Made by a program: the position numbers and the translations under genes. A stretch of DNA of 52,489 nucleotides, from assembly GCA_016617495.1 (NCBI GenBank), contig WYCU01000011.1, positions 1 to 52,489 on the forward strand. The letters are read 5' to 3'. Under the pieces are notes generated by a model. That model was not told the DNA's origin. It did no database searches and was given only the letters and a program-made list of their open reading frames with translations. The first letter of the stretch is position 1. Each line of letters starts with the position of its first letter. The DNA is from Azonexaceae bacterium s22 (GTDB lineage: Bacteria; Pseudomonadota; Gammaproteobacteria; Burkholderiales; Rhodocyclaceae). This document shows, piece after piece, positions 19,950 to 28,023 of this stretch.

Positions 19950-20890
19950 CCCCGGTCGTTGAAGTTGCGGCAGCGGTGATGCTGCGCGCTCACGGCCAGG
20001 AATTCCTGCTCGCGCAACGCCCGCCCGGCAAGGTCTACGCGGGCTACTGGGAATTCCCGGGCGGCAAGGTGGAATCCGGAGAGCGCATTCGTGAGGCGCT
20101 TGTCCGCGAACTGCATGAAGAGCTTGGCATTACGGTGACTCAATGCAGCCCGTGGCTGACACGAGTCTTTACCTATCCGCACGCCACCGTGCGCCTGAAT
20201 TTCTGGCGGGTCACGGCGTGGAACGGGGAAATGGGCATCACCGCCCCGATCGAACACAGCGATATCGCCTGGCAACGCTGCGGTGCCGTGGCCAGCGTGA
20301 CGCCGATCCTGCCGGCAAACGACCCCATTTTGAAAGCCTTGGCCCTGCCCACCTGCATGGCCATCTCACATAGCGAACAGACAGGCGAAGAAGCGGAACT
20401 GGCACGGCTGGCCCACGCCCTGAGCAACGGTCTGCGCCTGCTCCAGATTCGCGACAAAGGCCTGATTCGCGAAAAGCGACTGGCTTTTGCCCGCCGGGCA
20501 ACACATCTTGCGCATCAACACGGTGCGATTGTGCTCGTCAACGATGATGCCGAGATGGCGCATGAAGTTGGCGCTGACGGACTGCACCTTTCCTCGGCGG
20601 CATTGGCCACATTAACGGAACGCCCGGCATTTCCGTGGGTGGGGGCTTCCTGCCACCGCGCCGATGAAATCGCTCGCGCTGGCGCGCTGGGACTCGATTA
20701 CGCCCTGTTGGGGCCGGTTGCGCAGACACCGACCCATCCGGAACAGCCGGGTTTGGGTTGGGCGGAATTTGCGCAACGCATCGCGGGCAATACTTTGCCC
20801 GTATTTGCACTCGGCGGAATGGCGAAAGGCGATCTTGCCGACGCGCAGCAGCACGGCGCGCATGGCATCGCGCTTATGCGCGGCTGGTAG
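19946..20890 (+). CDS. Nudix hydrolase-thiamine phosphate synthase-like fusion (MutT/ThiE)
   Basis: A 314-residue protein starting at GTG 19946, overlapping the previous stop by 4 bases. Residues 1-130 are a MutT-type Nudix domain with a complete Nudix box from G40 to I62 (G-x5-E46-x7-R54-E-L-H-E-E59-L-G-I). From about 137 on there is a ThiE/TenI-like barrel: [34 protein letters not shown] and A-L-G-G-M. MutT removes oxidised nucleoside triphosphates. Why a ThiE-like domain is fused is unknown. The fusion is a recognised proteobacterial family (PRK08999). The gene ends convergently inside yacG (17-base overlap). Confidence 0.92.
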   Translation: MTPVVEVAAAVMLRAHGQEFLLAQRPPGKVYAGYWEFPGGKVESGERIREALVRELHEELGITVTQCSPWLTRVFTYPHATVRLNFWRVTAWNGEMGITAPIEHSDIAWQRCGAVASVTPILPANDPILKALALPTCMAISHSEQTGEEAELARLAHALSNGLRLLQIRDKGLIREKRLAFARRATHLAHQHGAIVLVNDDAEMAHEVGADGLHLSSAALATLTERPAFPWVGASCHRADEIARAGALGLDYALLGPVAQTPTHPEQPGLGWAEFAQRIAGNTLPVFALGGMAKGDLADAQQHGAHGIALMRGW

Positions 20891-21074
20891 GATCGAACTC
20901 GCCGCCGTCTACGGCGTCCGTTTCCTGGACCGGAATCCGGTAACCGTCGCTGGCCCAACAGCCAAGATCAATCTGCTTGCAGCGCTCCGAGCAAAACGGG
21001 CGCCAAGGATTTTCCGGCGCCCAAATCGCCGGTGCTCCGCATTGTGGACAACGGACCGTGCGCGGCGGCTTCAC
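20874..21074 (-). CDS. yacG: DNA gyrase inhibitor YacG
   Basis: A 66-residue zinc protein with C-P-Q-C near the N-terminus and C-S-E-R-C about 16 residues later, the full YacG zinc-binding set, followed by I-D-L-G-x-W-A and an acidic tail. YacG binds the GyrB tail and blocks gyrase-DNA association. The start ATG overlaps the zapD stop by 4 bases. The 3' end overlaps the convergent Nudix-ThiE gene. Confidence 0.93.
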   Translation of the reverse strand: MKPPRTVRCPQCGAPAIWAPENPWRPFCSERCKQIDLGCWASDGYRIPVQETDAVDGGEFDPTSRA

Positions 21075-21829
21075 AGGTTGCAGAAGGTCAGGTCGAAGGC
21101 AACATCGCGGTCACAGACGCGCGACTTGAGTTCCCCGGCAGACGGATTGGTGAAGCGGATGTTAAGGAAGTATTTGTTAGCACTGACTTCGGGAATCGCA
21201 GGCTCATCGACATTGACCTCGATCCGCACCATTTGCGCCGCCGTTCCGCCCAGGTTCAACTGGAACTGGCCATGTGCCGCGGTGTGGTGTTTCGGCCGCC
21301 CGCTGGAACGCAATAGACGGAGGACAATGGCTGCTGCATCGCGTAGCGGCAACATGGGTTTTGTCCAACCGGCGATGGCTTCGCGGCGAACCTCCGGCGG
21401 CCGATGCAGCCACCAATGGTAGGACGGCAAATCGAATTCGCAGACGCCGCCGGGAATGGCCGCGCGGCTCTTGATGCCCATCAACCAATCGTTGTCGCGC
21501 AAATACTGGCCAATCTTGCCGGCCATGGCCAACAGGGCAGCAGAAGAGGCTTCAATTTCGTACAAGGCCCCAGAGAGGGCCTCTTCGGAAATATCGGGAT
21601 TATTGCGATAAGCCAGCAGGGTCTGGCGCTGACGCTCCAGTTCCTGAATGAGGTCCATCTTGAGATCGGCACGCCCAGCTGTTTCAAGAATTTCGAACAG
21701 CGTCACCAAGGCGGTGTGGTGCTCCAGCTGGCCGTCGCTATCGGCGAAGTAAGCCGTTTTATCGAACAAATCCTCCAGGCGCAGCAGCGTACGGATGCGC
21801 TCGTTGAAGGGATATTCGTAAGTAATCAC
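21071..21829 (-). CDS. zapD: Cell division protein ZapD
   Basis: A 252-residue protein with the family start [19 protein letters not shown], which fixes the GTG start at 21829 despite a weak ribosome site. Further family features are Y-H-W-W-L-H-R-P and the C-terminal [10 protein letters not shown]. ZapD crosslinks FtsZ filaments at midcell. It is coupled to yacG (4-base overlap) and follows coaE after 58 bases, the usual coaE-zapD-yacG order. The gene pilD, commonly found before coaE, is not here. Confidence 0.95.
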   Translation of the reverse strand: MITYEYPFNERIRTLLRLEDLFDKTAYFADSDGQLEHHTALVTLFEILETAGRADLKMDLIQELERQRQTLLAYRNNPDISEEALSGALYEIEASSAALLAMAGKIGQYLRDNDWLMGIKSRAAIPGGVCEFDLPSYHWWLHRPPEVRREAIAGWTKPMLPLRDAAAIVLRLLRSSGRPKHHTAAHGQFQLNLGGTAAQMVRIEVNVDEPAIPEVSANKYFLNIRFTNPSAGELKSRVCDRDVAFDLTFCNL

Positions 21830-21887
21830 GCGGGCTTGGCCAATAGCATGGGAATTGTTTCAATTTTGAGCCATTTACCCGCAAATC

Positions 21888-22511
21888 TCAACCATTTGCC
21901 GCGCATTTTTGCGCCGCATGGCCCAGATAAGCGGCGTGCAGACGTTCCACTTCGGCGTTCAAGTCATCCAGCCCACGATCATTGAGCAGCACATCGTCGG
22001 CAATCGACAAACGTTGTGCGCGCGTCGCCTGTGCATCCATGATGGCGCGGACCTGGCTCGCGGAGAATCCATTTCGCGCCATGACGCGGGCTTGCTGCAG
22101 TGATTCGGGACAATCGACGACGAGAATACGGTCGCAGCGTTCACGATAACTGCCCGACTCGAACAGCAAGGGTACCGCCAGAATGACGTAGGGCGACGAT
22201 GCCTCGCGGCAAAGTCGGTCGGAGAGCGCCCGGATCATCGGATGGAGGATGGCTTGGAGTTGCCGCCGCGTATTGTCGTCGGTAAAGACGCGGCGGCGCA
22301 TTCCGGCACGATCGAGCGCGCCGTGTGCATCCAGCACATCGGCACCAAACGCTGCAACCAGCGCCGGCAAGGCTGCGCCACCCGGCGCCGTCAACTGGTG
22401 GGCGAGAACGTCGGTATCCACCACGTCGATTCCGCGCTGGGCAAACGCATCGGCCACGGCACTCTTGCCGCTGCCGATGCCTCCGGTGAGACCGACAACG
22501 TAATCGCTCAC
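21888..22511 (-). CDS. coaE: Dephospho-CoA kinase
   Basis: A 207-residue P-loop kinase of normal length with V-G-L-T-G-G-I-G-S-G-K-S at the start (Walker A at 10-17), D-V-V-D-T-D-V-L-A-H and P-L-L-F-E-S-G. It performs the last step of coenzyme A synthesis, phosphorylating the 3'-hydroxyl of dephospho-CoA. The ATG overlaps the stop of the SPOR gene by 4 bases. The preceding enzyme, CoaD, is encoded elsewhere in the window (33848). Confidence 0.96.
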   Translation of the reverse strand: MSDYVVGLTGGIGSGKSAVADAFAQRGIDVVDTDVLAHQLTAPGGAALPALVAAFGADVLDAHGALDRAGMRRRVFTDDNTRRQLQAILHPMIRALSDRLCREASSPYVILAVPLLFESGSYRERCDRILVVDCPESLQQARVMARNGFSASQVRAIMDAQATRAQRLSIADDVLLNDRGLDDLNAEVERLHAAYLGHAAQKCAANG

Positions 22512-23182
22512 TTGCAGTTTTGCGGCGGGTTCTTGGGCAGGCGCTCCAGCGCCTGCGATTGAAGATCCGCGCCCAAGGCAATCGGGCCACGCGCCTCGAC
22601 GATGAATACCGTTTCCTTGCCCGGCCGCGGTGCCGCCTTCGCCGAGCGTACGCCCTTGTTCTTGAGTTCCGTCAGCCGTTCCTGCGCCCCTTTCTCGGCG
22701 GAAAACACGCCGAGGGAAATCGCCAGTCGATTAGCCCCGCCCGACTCCGGCACCACGAAGAAATCCTTGACCCCAAGCTCCTTGAGTTCGGCAGATTTTT
22801 TGTCCGCATCGGCTTTGCTGGGCAAGGGCGGTATGAACACCCACCAGCCGTTACCTTCCGACGGCACGCCGCGCCGCTCCACGCGAACCCCGGTGAATTT
22901 TTCCGCCAGCGTGGCGGCCAGCTGATCGGCATCTGCGGCGGGCAAACGCTCCCAGCTCAGGCAAAACTCCTCAGGCGGCGGCGCTTCTTCCGACTTGTCG
23001 CCGTTGCGCTTGCTCGGCTTGGGCGGCGGCTGTTCGCTGCGCCCCAGAATGCGAATCCGTTCCGGGGCCAGCTGCTTTTCCAGCCGGAGATGCTCGCTGG
23101 CTGCCTTGCCACCGAACAAGCCGTTGGTGAACGCGTAGAACAACAGGTTGGCGAGTACGAGAAGAAATACGGCGAGTTTCAA
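22508..23182 (-). CDS. SPOR-domain membrane protein
   Basis: A 224-residue protein. It begins at TTG 23182, four bases after the TrpB2 stop, with AAGGTAGG suitably upstream. A single N-terminal membrane anchor (about 2-20: LAVFLLVLANLLFYAF) is followed by a charged Pro/Lys linker (60-90) and a SPOR-like domain (about 110-185: W-W-V-F-I-P-P-L-P-S-K-A-D-A-D-K-K, then L-G-V-F-S-A-E-K-G-A-Q-E-R). SPOR domains bind denuded glycan strands at the septum. It stands between trpB2 and coaE-zapD and is probably co-expressed with the division gene zapD. No assigned name. Confidence 0.8.
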   Translation of the reverse strand: MKLAVFLLVLANLLFYAFTNGLFGGKAASEHLRLEKQLAPERIRILGRSEQPPPKPSKRNGDKSEEAPPPEEFCLSWERLPAADADQLAATLAEKFTGVRVERRGVPSEGNGWWVFIPPLPSKADADKKSAELKELGVKDFFVVPESGGANRLAISLGVFSAEKGAQERLTELKNKGVRSAKAAPRPGKETVFIVEARGPIALGADLQSQALERLPKNPPQNCK

Positions 23183-23186
23183 ATCG

Positions 23187-24551
23187 TCAACCTACCTTGG
23201 GGAGATGTTTCAAGGATTCCACAATGGCTTCCGCGGGGTAATCGTAATCCTCCAGCTGGCCCGAGAAATACTTGTCGTACGAGGCCATGTCGAAGTGGCC
23301 GTGGCCGGTCAGACAGAAGAGGATGGTCTTGGCTTCGCCGCTCGCCTTGCAGCGCAGGGCTTCGTCAATCGCCGCACGAATCGCGTGGCAGGATTCCGGG
23401 GCCGGGATGATGCCTTCGGCGCGTGCGAACTGGACGCCGGCCTCAAAGGTCGCCACCTGCGGCACGGCAACAGCTTCGAGCAGCTTTTCGTGAAAGAGCT
23501 GCGAAACCAGCGGCGAATCGCCGTGGTAACGCAGACCGCCAGCGTGGATACCCGGCGGCATGAAGTCGTGACCGAGGGTGTACATTTTCATGATCGGCGT
23601 GTAGCCGGAGGCATCGCCGTAGTCGTAGGTGTAGGCACCCTTGGTCAGCGTCGGGCAGGAAGTCGGCTCAACGGCAACGCAGCGCAGGTTGGTCGCGCGC
23701 TTGTCACCGGCCGCCTTGTCGGCGAGGAAGGGGAAAGCAATGCCACCAAAGCTGGAACCGCCGCCGCAGGGACCAAAGATCACGTCCGGGTAAAGGCCGA
23801 TCTTGTCGAACTGCTTCTTGGCTTCCAGGCCGATCACGGTCTGGTGCAGCAGCACGTGGTTGAGCACCGAACCCAGCGTGTAGCAGGTGCCGGCATCGGC
23901 AGCCGCTTCTTCCACGGCTTCGGAAATCGCCAGGCCGAGCGAGCCCTGGCAGTTGGGATCAGCGGCCAGCGCGGCGCGCCCGGCGTTGGTCAGGTTGGTC
24001 GGGCTGGCGAAGACTTCGGCACCCCAGGTCTGCATCATCGAGCGGCGGAATGGCTTTTGCTGATAGCTGACGTTGACCATGAAGACGCGCACCGGCAGGC
24101 CAAACATCTGGCCAGCGTAGGAAATCGAGGAGCCCCACTGGCCGGCGCCGGTTTCGGTCGTCAGCTTCTTGGTGCCGGCGAGCTTGTTGAAATAGGCTTG
24201 CGGCACGGCGGAGTTCGGCTTGTGCGAACCGGCGGGCGAGACGCCTTCGTATTTGAAGAAAATCTTGGCCGGCGTGCCCAGCGCCTGCTCCAGACGCAGC
24301 GCGCGACACAGCGGTGCAGGACGCCATTGGGCGTAAATCTGGCGGACCTCTTCGGGAATCGGAATCCAGCGCTGGGCGCTCATTTCCTGCTCCAGAATCG
24401 GGCCGGGGAAAATCGCTCCCATTGCTTCCGGCGGCACCGGCTTGCCGTCCGGGCCGAGGGGCGGCGCAGGCGGATTGGTCATGTCGGCGACGACGTTGTA
24501 CCAGTGGGTGGGAATTTCTTCTTGTTCGAGGTTGATGCGTAGTGGTGTCAT
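23187..24551 (-). CDS. TrpB2-type tryptophan synthase beta chain-like PLP enzyme
   Basis: A 454-residue PLP enzyme. The start at 24551 gives M-T-P-L-R-I-N-L, preceded by a GGGAGAGAGAG ribosome site; a further upstream ATG would cross a palindrome. The PLP lysine lies in G-S-H-K-P-N-S-A. The phosphate loop is G-P-C-G-G-G-S-S-F-G-G. T-E-T-G-A-G-Q-W-G-S matches the TrpB active-site glutamate region. The long N-terminal P-T-H-W-Y-N segment and length over 430 mark the TrpB2 class, which does not need TrpA. It may use free indole or another nucleophile. No other trp gene is near. Confidence 0.92.
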   Translation of the reverse strand: MTPLRINLEQEEIPTHWYNVVADMTNPPAPPLGPDGKPVPPEAMGAIFPGPILEQEMSAQRWIPIPEEVRQIYAQWRPAPLCRALRLEQALGTPAKIFFKYEGVSPAGSHKPNSAVPQAYFNKLAGTKKLTTETGAGQWGSSISYAGQMFGLPVRVFMVNVSYQQKPFRRSMMQTWGAEVFASPTNLTNAGRAALAADPNCQGSLGLAISEAVEEAAADAGTCYTLGSVLNHVLLHQTVIGLEAKKQFDKIGLYPDVIFGPCGGGSSFGGIAFPFLADKAAGDKRATNLRCVAVEPTSCPTLTKGAYTYDYGDASGYTPIMKMYTLGHDFMPPGIHAGGLRYHGDSPLVSQLFHEKLLEAVAVPQVATFEAGVQFARAEGIIPAPESCHAIRAAIDEALRCKASGEAKTILFCLTGHGHFDMASYDKYFSGQLEDYDYPAEAIVESLKHLPKVG

Positions 24552-24569
24552 GTGTGTGCTCTCTCTCCC

Positions 24570-24589
24570 TTCGCGGCGGTCGCCGCGAA
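24570..24589. promoter_or_regulatory. 20-base palindrome upstream of the TrpB2 gene
   Basis: TTCGCGGCG and CGCCGCGAA form perfect 9-base arms around GT. It lies 19-38 bases before the TrpB2 start, next to its ribosome site. It could be an operator or a leader hairpin. Confidence 0.55.
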
Positions 24590-24670
24590 AGCGGTAAGTT
24601 ACTCCAAAAGCCTGTGCCGACCAAGGGCGAAGCGGGTAAAGTAGCGCCTGATTTTTGCCCAAAAAACACC

Positions 24671-24686
24671 GTTGACCGCGACAAAC
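24671..24686 (+). repeat. Dispersed 16-base repeat, copy 4 (spans a gene start)
   Basis: GTTGACCGCGACAAAC, one mismatch to GTYGACCGCGACAATC. It supplies the TTG start codon (24672) and first codons of the DOMON-like gene. The upstream flank TTTTTGCCC plus an A-run and CAC resembles that of copy 5. Confidence 0.65.
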
Positions 24687-25217
24687 CTGCTGCTAATCGC
24701 CCACCGTACGACCCCGCCCCCGGACGGGCTGTCGATATCTGCGCAAGCGCGGATTGCCCCCGACGGCGACCTTGAACTGCGCTTCGATCTGGCCGGCCCG
24801 GTGGAGATGCTGCGTATCCCGCCGCTGGGAAACCCCGTGGCCGCCGACGGCCTGTGGCAGCACACCTGCTGCGAAGCCTTCGTTCGCGAGCAAGCATCGT
24901 CCGCCTACCGGGAGTTCAATCTGTCGCCATCGCGCCAATGGGCTGCTTACGATTTCGCGGATTACCGCCAGCGCAATCACGCCTGGCAAGCCACCGATGC
25001 GCCGGCCATTGAGGTCGCGCTTGAGCATCGGCGCCTGCAACTTTCTGCCCGCATTCCGGCATCGCTGTTGCCGCCAGGCCCGCGCTGGCAGTTCGGGCTC
25101 AGCGTCGTCGCCGAATCCCTTGCCGGCGACCTGTCGTATTGGGCCCTCGCCCACGCGGGCGACCGCCCTGATTTCCATCATCCTGCCAGCTTCGTGCTTG
25201 AACTGAGCCGCTCATGA
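24672..25217 (+). CDS. DOMON-like domain protein
   Basis: A 181-residue protein without signal peptide. The pattern is a beta-sandwich: L-E-L-R-F-D-L-A-G, then L-W-Q-H-T-C-C-E-A-F-V, Y-R-E-F-N-L-S-P-S-R-Q-W-A-A-Y-D-F, and F-H-H-P-A-S-F-V-L near the end. These are the hallmarks of the DOMON-like proteins found next to DUF1343 genes. Ligand and role are unknown. The TTG at 24672 lies inside a dispersed-repeat copy and lacks a clear ribosome site; no better in-frame start is visible upstream of the conserved region. The stop overlaps the muramidase start by 4 bases (ATGA), implying joint function. Confidence 0.75.
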   Translation: MTATNLLLIAHRTTPPPDGLSISAQARIAPDGDLELRFDLAGPVEMLRIPPLGNPVAADGLWQHTCCEAFVREQASSAYREFNLSPSRQWAAYDFADYRQRNHAWQATDAPAIEVALEHRRLQLSARIPASLLPPGPRWQFGLSVVAESLAGDLSYWALAHAGDRPDFHHPASFVLELSRS

Positions 25218-26428
25218 CGCCCCCCCTTCGCTTTGGCATTGACCGCCTGCTTGCCGACCCGGAACTTCGCCGCCCCCTGGTGGGTAAGCGCATCGCCCTG
25301 CTGGCGCATCCGGCCTCCGTAACTGCCGATCTGACGCACAGCCTGGACGCCCTGTCCTGCCTGGACGACCTCCGGCTCACGGCCGCCTTTGGCCCCCAGC
25401 ACGGCATCAAGGGGGACAAGCAGGACAACATGGTCGAATCGACCGATTTCATCGACCCCAAGTTCGGCATTCCCGTATTCAGTCTCTATGGCGAGGTACG
25501 GCGCCCGACCGTAGCGATGATGGACACCTTCGACGTGCTGCTGGTCGATTTGCAGGATCTCGGCTGCCGCATCTACACCTTCATCACCACGCTGCGCTAT
25601 GTACTCGAAGCGGCTGCGCAACACGGTAAAGCCGTTTGGGTGCTCGACCGCCCCAATCCGGCCGGCCGCCCGGTCGAAGGCCTGACCTTGCGCGAGGGCT
25701 GGGAAAGTTTCGTCGGCGCCGGGCCAATGCCGATGCGCCATGGCCTGACCATGGGCGAACTGGGGCGCTGGTTCATCGACCAACTTCGGCTCGATGTCGA
25801 CTATCGGGTCATCGAAATGCAAGGCTGGCAACCGGAGGCGGCGCCCGGCATGGGCTGGCCGCTGGGCGAACGGACCTGGGTCAACCCCAGCCCGAACGCG
25901 CCCAATCTCTGGATGGCGCGCGCCTATGCGGGCACCGTGATGCTGGAAGGCACGACGCTTTCCGAGGGCCGCGGGACGACGCGGCCGCTCGAAATTTTCG
26001 GCGCCCCGGACATCGATGCCGCGCGGGTGATGGCGGCGATGCACGACCTTGCCCCGCATTGGCTGAACGGCTGCAAGCTCCGCGAAATCTGGTTCGAGCC
26101 CACGTTTCACAAGCATGCCGGCAAACTCAATCACGGCATCCAGATTCATTGCGAAGGGCCGTATTACGACCACGCCACGTTCAAACCCTGGCGGATCCAG
26201 GCGCTGGCCTTCAAGGCCATCCGGCAGCTTTGGCCGGATTACCCGCTGTGGCGCGACTTCGGCTATGAATACGAATTCGCGCGTTTGGCCATCGATCTCA
26301 TCAACGGCTCGCCCCTACTCCGGGAATGGGTGGACGATCCGGCCGCAACACCCGCCCGGCTCGATGCCCTGACTGTGCCCGACGAACAGGCCTGGATCGA
26401 AACGCGCCGCCCCTACCTGGTCTATTGA
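25214..26428 (+). CDS. Exo-beta-N-acetylmuramidase NamZ family protein (DUF1343, GH171)
   Basis: A 404-residue protein with the DUF1343 motifs: A-L-L-A-H-P-A-S-V-T, F-G-P-Q-H-G-I-K-G (catalytic region), P-V-F-S-L-Y-G, D-V-L-L-V-D-L-Q-D-L-G-C-R-I-Y-T-F, V-L-D-R-P-N-P-A-G and T-T-L-S-E-G-R-G-T-T-R-P. Family members remove N-acetylmuramic acid from the non-reducing end of peptidoglycan fragments. No signal peptide is visible (MTPPLRFGIDRLLADP), so action on cytoplasmic muropeptides is inferred. It is coupled to a DOMON-like gene and convergent with the flavoprotein gene (7-base overlap). Confidence 0.88.
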   Translation: MTPPLRFGIDRLLADPELRRPLVGKRIALLAHPASVTADLTHSLDALSCLDDLRLTAAFGPQHGIKGDKQDNMVESTDFIDPKFGIPVFSLYGEVRRPTVAMMDTFDVLLVDLQDLGCRIYTFITTLRYVLEAAAQHGKAVWVLDRPNPAGRPVEGLTLREGWESFVGAGPMPMRHGLTMGELGRWFIDQLRLDVDYRVIEMQGWQPEAAPGMGWPLGERTWVNPSPNAPNLWMARAYAGTVMLEGTTLSEGRGTTRPLEIFGAPDIDAARVMAAMHDLAPHWLNGCKLREIWFEPTFHKHAGKLNHGIQIHCEGPYYDHATFKPWRIQALAFKAIRQLWPDYPLWRDFGYEYEFARLAIDLINGSPLLREWVDDPAATPARLDALTVPDEQAWIETRRPYLVY

Positions 26429-28023
26429 TCCGTTCGCCCGAACGCGCGCAGCGCCGCGAGCACGCCGCGATACTGGGCCTCCTCGAACAGCGAAAACCCG
26501 GACAGGTCGGCGTGCGCCAGCGCAATGCGCGGGTGGCGAAACGCCAGCAGCTTTTCCCGTTCGCCCCCGAACAGGCTGCCCGGTACCGGGCGCCGCATGG
26601 CGTGCCCGTAGCGCACCAGATCCAGCCGGGTCGTGAGTTGGCGTATATCGGGATGGACGCGTTCCAGCTCAGCGAGAATGCCTTCCGCCCAGGCTTCCCG
26701 CGGCGTTTCCAGCAACATGCGCCGCCCTTCGGCAGGGGCCAGTTCATGCAGCGCGCGGTAATACGTCAGCACCGTGCCCGGCAGATGGCGGCGAATCAAT
26801 TGATGCGTGGCATTCACGTAACCCAGGCCGGGGCTGTCGTAGAACACATTGTCCCAGGCCGGCGGGGCACCATGGCGCTCCGCCGGCAAGCCGGACAGGT
26901 GCAGGTTGGCGACGAGCCAGGGCGCGTAGTCCCCGGCCAGCGCCGCCTGCCTGAGATCGCCTGGGCAATTCGGCCACACGCGCGGCAGCAGAAACAGGGG
27001 CGCGGCCCAGATCAGGCGTTGCGCCTCGTAGCGCACGGTTTTTGCCCCAAAAAACACGTCGACCGCGACAATCGACTTTTCGGGCTGAACGCGCCAAACC
27101 AAGGCATCCGTAAGGATGCGTTCCTCGGCATGGCGGGCCAGACAGCGCACCAGCCAGGCATTGCCCTCGGGCGCAGTCAGGACGGTATCGGCGGCCGCAT
27201 TGGCGGCCTCGCCATTGCGGCTGGCAAAGTAATGCAGCCCGGCCCAGGCCGAGGTCTGCGCATAATCGCAGCCGTAATCGTCGCGGCAGGCGTAATTGGC
27301 TAGCCAATGCAGGCTCGGCGCGGTAAAGCCGTTGTCGAGCAGCCATTGACGGAAGTTCGTACGATCCAGCGCCCGCCCATCGGCCTCCGTGCTGGAGAGC
27401 GCCATGGGCAAGGCAAAACGGCGCCTGCCGTGCCGGTCGCGCGCCTGTTTGAGTTCATCGATGTGTGCGTGGAAGCGTTGCTGTTGCGCACGCTCCTCGG
27501 CCGGAATGCCGCGCTGCGGCAACAGCCCCTCCTCCCAGAGCCCGTTGCGCCACAAGCGATCCTGCGGCGTGGCGCAAAGGAAGCGCTCGTCGTAAGTCGG
27601 ACGCAGCGCATCCGGCGCGCCTTGCAGGACGCCGAGCTCGGCCAGCAGTTCGCGCACCCAGCGCGCTTCCGGTCCCGGCAAGGGCAAATAGTGCGCACCC
27701 CACGGATACGCCACCAAGGACGATTGTCCGGCGCGCGCATTGCCGCCGACTGCGGACTCCATCTCCAAAACCAGGAAGTCGTCGATACCGTGCCGGGAAA
27801 GCGTCCAGGCCGCCGACAAACCGGAAACACCGCCGCCGACGATGAGCGCGCCGGTCCGCAGGGTTTCCGAAGGCCGCGGAAATTCGCCCTGGCGCAAACG
27901 GTGCCCACGCCCGGCATCCATGCCAACAATTTCACCGGGCGGCAGCGGCGGTTTCCCTTGCGGTGCGCACCCGGCCAGCGCGGCCGCGCCGACCGTAAAC
28001 AGAAAATCCCGGCGGCTAGTCAA
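26422..28023 (-). CDS. Tat-exported lipoprotein flavoenzyme (amine-oxidase/FAD family)
   Basis: A 533-residue protein. The N-terminus M-T-S-R-R-D-F-L-F is a twin-arginine signal, and A-L-A-G-C gives a lipobox at Cys19, so a folded, FAD-loaded, membrane-anchored periplasmic protein is expected. The dinucleotide-binding motif is I-V-G-G-G-V-S-G-L-S-A-A-W (61-73), followed by E-M-E-S-A-V-G-G-N-A-R. The C-terminal FAD region has A-H-A-D-L-S-G-F-S-L-F-E-E-A. The substrate is unknown. The start overlaps ftsX by 8 bases, linking it to the division operon. One dispersed-repeat copy encodes I-V-A-V-D at about 318-322. Confidence 0.85.
   Translation of the reverse strand: MTSRRDFLFTVGAAALAGCAPQGKPPLPPGEIVGMDAGRGHRLRQGEFPRPSETLRTGALIVGGGVSGLSAAWTLSRHGIDDFLVLEMESAVGGNARAGQSSLVAYPWGAHYLPLPGPEARWVRELLAELGVLQGAPDALRPTYDERFLCATPQDRLWRNGLWEEGLLPQRGIPAEERAQQQRFHAHIDELKQARDRHGRRRFALPMALSSTEADGRALDRTNFRQWLLDNGFTAPSLHWLANYACRDDYGCDYAQTSAWAGLHYFASRNGEAANAAADTVLTAPEGNAWLVRCLARHAEERILTDALVWRVQPEKSIVAVDVFFGAKTVRYEAQRLIWAAPLFLLPRVWPNCPGDLRQAALAGDYAPWLVANLHLSGLPAERHGAPPAWDNVFYDSPGLGYVNATHQLIRRHLPGTVLTYYRALHELAPAEGRRMLLETPREAWAEGILAELERVHPDIRQLTTRLDLVRYGHAMRRPVPGSLFGGEREKLLAFRHPRIALAHADLSGFSLFEEAQYRGVLAALRAFGRTDQ
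27058..27073 (+). repeat. Dispersed 16-base repeat, copy 5 (exact)
   Basis: Exact GTCGACCGCGACAATC inside the flavoenzyme gene, antisense to it. The upstream flank TTTTTGCCCC-A6-CAC resembles that of copy 4, so the similarity extends beyond the 16-base core. Confidence 0.75.
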
